Assembly (NCBI RefSeq): GCF_021869535.1
Contig: NW_026262668.1
Coordinates: 138,433,635-138,497,634, forward strand
Length of the DNA: 64,000 nt
Direction of reading: 5' to 3'
Source of the DNA: Mytilus californianus
Taxonomy: Eukaryota; Mollusca; Bivalvia; Mytilida; Mytilidae
The position numbers were made by a program, and so were the translations under genes. The notes under the pieces are model-generated. The model saw only the letters and a program-made list of their open reading frames with translations, did not search any database and was not told the origin of the DNA. Below are positions 61,601 to 64,000 of this stretch, piece by piece (position 1 is the stretch's first letter; the number at the start of each line of letters is the position of its first letter).

Positions 61601-63496
61601 AATGATTTATCATACTGGTAAATAAAATACATTTTGTTTCGAATGCTTGTGCTAAATTGTCATTTAAAATGCCTCCGAAAATACGTGGGCTATACCTAGG
61701 CTAACACTTTAAACTAAACATGTCAGCTATTCCGTCACATCGGTACCGTCAGAGCAAATATTTTTGTCTGCACGACTGTAATTTCCAAAGTTGCAAAACC
61801 GACTGTCCCCAATAATAGTTGACAAGAAAATGTTTCCATATAAAATGAATTCGTCGCATCTGATGACCCTCAGTGAATAGTTAAACTTCTAATCATAACA
61901 CCTTTGTAAACATTAAATGTGTTTTCTTAACGATCACCAAATACTATTGTTTGATATTGTTTTTCCTTGTTATAATTTTTAAATAGGTGTTCATTAAATT
62001 ATGTCGATTAGATTATTGTTTTTACTTAATTAGTACTTGTATGTAATGAGTTATTAATTATGGTGTGTAATTCCTTGTCCCAGATACTTATGTAGATGGT
62101 TTATCGTCCGTTGAACAACAAACCATAGAATATGAAGTACGTATGTTTGTGTTTCCGCGTTGTAAATTTATTCCCGAGCACTCGAGTATCGCTCGATAAA
62201 ACCAGCGAATACTCGATTAGTAATTGTTCACCGAGTTGAGATCCCTACTTCATATTCTTCACTAGATTTTTTCAGAAAACCAAAATCCACGAATTTAATA
62301 ACCCACGAACATGTAACTTTTGCTCAAACCACGAACATTGAATACTCACGAATGAAAGTACTTTCACAGTTTTGACTGAAATTATCATATTGATATAAAT
62401 CATCGGAAATACGAAAGTCAGTGGCAAATTTCATTTCATATCAGTTCAGGTCATCGACTGAGAGTTTTATTTGATTAAAACTATATTGGTTACGTTAAAA
62501 TTCGGTTCTATGCATGTATATCTTTATTATCGATAAACATATTCAGTTTTAAGTTGATAAAAGAATAGGGCTTGAATGAAAGGTGTTGCCAATATAGCGT
62601 TTTTTTTTTTACATTCATCTTCGAAAACACCCGATTTTACTTTAATAGTTTAAATAAATTTTGATAAGAGCTAACATTTACAGTTACACCAGACATACTG
62701 TCGTCCTTTTTTTCTCAGATATTAAAGATATTTCATTAACATTTCCTATATATCCATTATCGTTCCCCTGACATTGCTAATAGTTTGGACATGTACTTAA
62801 TTTTGATGCTTGTTACTGGAAATAATTTGTGAACAACATGACGCGTGATATACATACCGTGCTGAAGATACGAACCCTGCGTTACTTCGTTTGGGTGTTC
62901 ATGCGATTTCGTTTTTACTCCTATCTAAGCCGATTTACATCCATTCTTATTTAATAAATAGGTAAAATAAGTTCATACCAAATTCATTTCTACAGTAAGT
63001 TAAGTAGTGTTTTAAATACTTCCTTAATAAGTAATGTTGTAATTTTTGTTTTATATATTCGTAATGGATATATGAGTTTAGATCAGCGGTAAATTATTAT
63101 TATTATTAATCATTGAGCTGCTGTTTACAGTGAAATAGCTTTAAAAATGTCTGCCTTTAATTCAGTATTATTCTCCTGCTAAGTTAACTGCAAGAAAAAT
63201 AGAAGACCCGACGTATTTCTACTTAGATTTTCTATATAACTTATATCAAATTGGATGTTTCCGTCCCAATCCAATATACTTTGTGCAAAGAATCCTGTTT
63301 AAAAGACGCATAAATAAACTGTGAATACGTACAGTTACTCGAATATGAACCATATCACAAACTTGGCCACCTTTTGTGATGATTAATTTTTGTCTGTATA
63401 ATTCTCTTACTGCCGTTGAATTGTGAACAATAAGAACTCTGTTGGATTTCCTTTGTTTTGTTCTGTCTGTATCAGCATGCAGATGATAATTCACCT
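43689..63496 (-). CDS. Integrin alpha subunit, C-terminal 530 residues, 9 exons (5' part outside window)
   Basis: Exons in transcript order: 63496-63333, 59495-59358, 58021-57528, 51340-51169, 49436-49320, 47985-47857, 47335-47246, 45318-45193, 43853-43689 (stop TGA). All introns are GT-AG with agreeing phases. The total is 1,595 nt, starting two bases into a split codon. The ectodomain shows integrin leg landmarks: VNYHLHADTDR and CDMVHIRV, then MNYSLQEDS, then CKGQCNPDLVI and ENRDEPAFAPN, then SQPEQGFVSF and HTYEVYNTGPSP, then CDDIYDIRCLHIRC. A single helix follows (LWIIVGGVLAGVILLLIIGL, then VMWK), then VGFFKRKKREQ, the conserved GFFKR that clasps the beta subunit, and a basic tail of about 50 residues. 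The protein would pair with a beta integrin at the plasma membrane for matrix adhesion. The ligand class cannot be told without the beta-propeller, which must lie beyond 64,000. Confidence 0.93.
44110..44590. repeat. 171-172 bp tandem repeat, three copies, ending in a hairpin
   Basis: The block TTTCATGAAATTCTGTTGTG recurs at about 44,138, 44,310 and 44,481, each time followed by GGTTTCAGAGGAGTTGCGAT or a close variant. Two units also carry AAGGGGCATAACTCCTAGAA. The right end folds as TTATACCCACCGCAAC / GTTGCGTGGGGTATAA (44,551-44,586). I recognise this repeat type from other bivalve sequence. It lies in the last intron of the integrin gene. Confidence 0.85.
45116..45242. repeat. 65-bp tandem duplication of the transmembrane exon end plus donor
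   Basis: 45,116-45,177 and 45,181-45,242 are near-identical with a 65-bp offset. The right copy is the true 3' half of the integrin transmembrane exon (encoding AGVILLLIIGLVMWK) with its donor gtttgt. The left copy repeats it inside the following intron. In the left copy, intron sequence has created an acceptor-like TTTTATTTTAG in front of the duplicated codons. Reading through both copies hits a stop, and 65 is not a multiple of three. Confidence 0.9.
45193..45318 (-). CDS. Integrin alpha transmembrane exon
   Basis: Forty-two codons, phase 0 at both ends: VTSILYPAKTEHEVESINLW, then a 21-residue hydrophobic helix, then MWK. The acceptor is tcttatag and the donor gtttgt, which is weaker than the others in the gene. 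The adjacent duplicate offers a second identical donor. Confidence 0.92.
45532..45646. repeat. Short inverted-repeat element
   Basis: The ends GGACTCTTTTCACAAAAAAT and TTTTTTTGTGAAAAGAGCCG are near-perfect inverted copies, with ATCTTACGATTAAAATTGAT inside. About 115 bp in total, MITE-like, in an integrin intron. Confidence 0.65.
46090..46440 (+). mobile_element. Penelope-like element 3' fragment
   Basis: The plus strand carries a decayed RT C-terminus with RSLNVVFIG-type residues near 46,210-46,240. Then comes the 3' region with GTATTGCACAATATCATGAT and CCATTGGATGTTGGATGTGT. It matches, in opposite orientation, the fragments at 28,916 and 54,800. Confidence 0.65.
46548..46968 (-). mobile_element. 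Mytilus-type dispersed repeat, near full length
   Basis: Reverse orientation: CTGATGAGTTAAGTCC, CACCACTGGCCAAGCTAAGG, CCCCACCACATTC, GGCCGTACGGTGACCTATAG and CTGGTGGAGAGATGTCTCAT. Confidence 0.85.
48295..48565 (+). mobile_element. Penelope-like 3' tail with a 21-bp minisatellite
   Basis: Matches the tail of the copy ending at 36,320: GGAGCAGGATCTGCCTACCC, GCGCACCTGAGACCACCGCC and GTTTTTGGTTGGGTTCGTGT. Four units of TTCCATAGACTGTCGTTTTCC lie at 48,437-48,512 inside it. Confidence 0.7.
49850..50215 (-). mobile_element. Dispersed repeat of a related Mytilus-type subfamily
   Basis: The first part has GGGGGAGGGTTGAGATCTCA, CCCCGCCGCATT and GTCCCAAGTCAGGATCCTCT. The second part has CCAGCTGAAGGACGCCTCCG, GGGTGCGGGAATTTCTCGCT and GTTGTTGTCTCTTTGACACA. 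I recognise this as mussel repeat sequence. Confidence 0.75.
50410..50945 (+). repeat. Penelope 3' tail fragment followed by dispersed-repeat pieces
   Basis: 50,410-50,535 matches the Penelope tail block ATGTTGTGTTTTGTGTACTA to GGTATCTTTCGCCTCTC. 50,530-50,710 and 50,870-50,945 share GAAATGCRCATCTGGTGCAG and so form a partial direct repeat. CCCCGAGGGTATCACAAGCC at 50,638 recurs in diverged form near 63,780. Confidence 0.65.
51169..51340 (-). CDS. Integrin alpha leg-domain exon with GPSP motif
   Basis: It begins with the single base that completes the glycine codon split with exon 58021-57528. It encodes KSQPEQGFVSF, then FIHTYEVYNTGPSPMV, and ends GSSIK at donor gtgaga. The NxGPSP turn is a hallmark of integrin alpha leg domains. 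It closes the phase between its neighbours, and that is the main reason to trust it. Confidence 0.9.
52207..52533 (-). other. Unexplained open frame of about 108 codons
   Basis: Begins with an internal methionine (MSLIRNMFIWHTILDRSADV) and contains NVNGGYIPRDYISKISPFIK and YEKYKKKYIFITSYG. The end of the frame is made of a repeated GTGACTTTDTGTC-type block. The composition is protein-like rather than low-complexity, but I recognise no domain. It may be an exon of a transposon or a decayed gene fragment. It is not part of the integrin gene, whose neighbouring exons join without it. Confidence 0.25.
52638..52682. repeat. A-rich low-complexity run
   Basis: An A homopolymer of about 20 followed by A-rich sequence. 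Nothing else is visible. Confidence 0.8.
53134..53149. repeat. Poly-G run
   Basis: About 16 consecutive G residues. Another G run lies at 56,099-56,110. Such runs are error-prone in assemblies. Confidence 0.85.
53738..54125 (+). mobile_element. Mytilus-type dispersed repeat, variant subfamily
   Basis: Same subfamily as 29,667: TGGTATGAGTGCCAATGAGA, CCATCCAAGTTACAAT, AGGTACGGCCTTCAACACGG and AAGGGCCCCAAAAAATTACT. Confidence 0.85.
54800..55762 (-). pseudogene. Penelope-like RT, catalytic block deleted
   Basis: The minus strand starts TYARYAYWKCEDMIEALNFL, continues with the palm block GIPMGTNCAPLIADLFLYCY and reaches SQFMSKLSRDTS at about 55,545. It resumes at about 55,530 with CPFLDLDISISKGKLHTKIY and runs in one frame to a stop at 54,984, passing APSYGVYISQLVRYARVCSD and ending FVISKLKHN. 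The stretch that should hold the YxDD motif is missing at the joint, so the enzyme would be inactive. The 3' UTR extends to about 54,800. No GIY-YIG domain is visible nearby. Confidence 0.85.
57425..57505 (+). mobile_element. 5' fragment of Mytilus-type dispersed repeat
   Basis: GATGTGGTATGATTGTCAAT, GAGACAACTCTCCGCC and GACCAAATGACATAGAA. It stops just before the donor of the integrin exon at 57,528. Confidence 0.75.
57528..58021 (-). CDS. Integrin alpha leg-domain exon with CxxxC and ENRDEPAF
   Basis: The largest integrin exon in the window (164 codons plus 2 nt). It starts AKFQTGCKGQCNPDLVINLQ and contains VLENRDEPAFAPNVIV, CEEVMDNTTISCNCGN and FHSLVQVTG before donor gtaagg. Cysteines and N-glycosylation sites are in the positions expected for the alpha-leg beta-sandwich. 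Confidence 0.92.
58965..59030 (-). mobile_element. Short fragment of Mytilus-type dispersed repeat
   Basis: CATTTTGGTCTCTGGTGGAT and TCTTTGGCAATCATACCACA are the reverse complement of the family's 5' core. Confidence 0.75.
59496..60130. other. Integrin intron, no feature recognised
   Basis: An open frame of 74 codons at 59,520-59,744 has no recognisable domain or splice context. I treat it as chance. Confidence 0.45.
60131..61277. mobile_element. Fold-back element with GTTCC/GGAAC motif arrays at both ends
   Basis: The left end (60,131-60,415) has about ten copies of AARTTTGTTCC or AAGTTCC motifs spaced 20-30 bp. The right end (61,010-61,277) has the same motifs inverted. Longer matches include TATATCACAGGAAATATGTT on the left against the reverse complement of the stretch around 61,185-61,215. 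The interior is AT-rich and noncoding. Non-autonomous element, 1.15 kb. Confidence 0.65.
61521..62247. mobile_element. hAT-type non-autonomous element (MITE), 727 bp
   Basis: The ends are TAGGGATGTCAACGAGTACT and, inverted, TAGGGATCTCAACTCGGTGA, followed by CGAGTATTCGAGTATCGCTC-type subterminal repeats on both sides. This is the TAGGG(A/C)TG(T)CAAC terminus typical of hAT elements. The flanks CTTCAAAT (61,513-61,520) and CTTCATAT (62,248-62,255) agree at 7 of 8 positions, as expected for a hAT 8-bp target duplication. No transposase frame inside. Confidence 0.8.
62260..63330. other. Integrin intron, no feature recognised
   Basis: AT-rich sequence between the hAT element and the first integrin exon of the window. 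No repeat or exon could be supported. Confidence 0.5.
63333..63496 (-). CDS. First integrin alpha exon present in the window
   Basis: Acceptor aattacag, then two bases that finish a split codon, then VNYHLHADTDRTKQRKSNRV, a stretch containing KGGQVCDMVHIRVT, and donor gtacgt. The pattern Y-x-L-x-x-D...RV...C matches the start of the integrin alpha leg after the beta-propeller. The preceding exon must end in phase 1 and was not found up to 64,000. Confidence 0.88.
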
Positions 63497-63744
63497 CTGT
63501 AATTGTATATTATAAATGACGATTAAATTTCGTTTAAGCAGCCCATCTCCACCAAGCCCCCCAAAGCGATTATTACTCCCATTTACTTCTTAAATCGCAT
63601 TTTATAAAAGGCAAAATTTTACTTTCTGCAGGAATTTTTATCACCAAGTCTAAACTTGCACTAAATGTAAATTTCTGTCGGACCTAAATACATATCTGTC
63701 ATTTTTCTTGATTAAATTACATTTCTTGCACTGTACATGTGTTA

Positions 63745-63840
63745 ATACGGTGTCAATACCACTTCTAATGGACTATTAGTCTCCGAGGGTATCATCAGCT
63801 TAGTAGTCTGTTCCTCGGTACTCCCATGATTTATAAAAAC
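63745..63840 (+). repeat. Dispersed-repeat fragment
   Basis: ATGGACTATTAGTCTCCGAG, GGTATCATCAGCTTAGTAGT and CTCGGTACTCCCATG are a diverged copy of the block at 50,620-50,700. Confidence 0.55.
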
Positions 63841-64000
63841 TTTCTTTAATTCTCCTGTGATATATTTAGAAATAATCACGAAAGTAAGGTTCTTATTCCC
63901 GAAGGCAAAGTTGACTTTAGATGGATTTGGATATTATTTTTTATGTCACTTTAAAAAGTGACGAACGCCAAACATTTATAAACTAAGTCAACAGTACTTC

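Noticed and set aside
1..64000. tRNA, rRNA or other structured RNA genes
   Set aside because: I looked for cloverleaf-type A and B boxes and rRNA core motifs by eye and found none I could support. A tRNAscan-SE or Rfam run would be decisive.

Overview
The window looks like a piece of a bivalve nuclear genome, very probably a marine mussel (Mytilus or a close relative). The main reason is about a dozen copies, on both strands, of a dispersed repeat with the core gtggtatgattgccaatgag and gtacggccttcaacaatgag, which I recognise as abundant in Mytilus sequence. Other reasons are the AT-rich base composition, spliceosomal GT-AG introns, long satellite arrays and many Penelope-like retroelement remains. 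Species-level assignment is inference.

Layout. 1-2,945 holds three neighbouring tandem arrays (about 59, 170 and 54 bp units). 3.7-7.3 kb holds a fold-back element, a weak candidate two-exon gene (minus), a palindrome, and a 5'-truncated non-LTR retrotransposon whose two ends are inverted copies of each other. 8.6-13.2 kb has further minisatellites and a 92-bp satellite interrupted by a dispersed repeat. 13.3-23.4 kb is a 10 kb satellite domain. Its core, 13,565-21,795, has a 52-bp unit and long-range internal duplications. I see no gene between the non-LTR element and 26.1 kb.

Two convincing multi-exon genes occupy 26-64 kb and converge tail to tail. On the plus strand, twelve exons (26,174-43,511) join with consistent splice phases into an 835-residue protein with two cyclic-nucleotide-binding folds, CNBD2-like. 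On the minus strand, nine exons (63,496 down to 43,689) encode the C-terminal 530 residues of an integrin alpha subunit: leg domains, transmembrane helix and GFFKR tail. Its N-terminal beta-propeller must lie beyond 64,000. The two stop codons are only 177 bp apart, and their candidate poly(A) signals cross.

The introns are full of decayed transposons. They include Penelope-like elements of at least two lineages, one with its GIY-YIG domain upstream of the reverse transcriptase (Naiad-like order). There are also fold-back elements, a hAT-type MITE with a near-perfect 8-bp target duplication, and minisatellites. Each gene carries a tandem duplication of the 3' end of one exon together with its splice donor. 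I found no tRNA, rRNA, CRISPR or prokaryotic features. No wholly new system is demonstrated. The strongest candidates for a second look are the split cyclic-nucleotide fold, the duplicated donors, the fold-back families, the shared 3' tail motif of the Penelope-like elements and the higher-order structure of the satellite.
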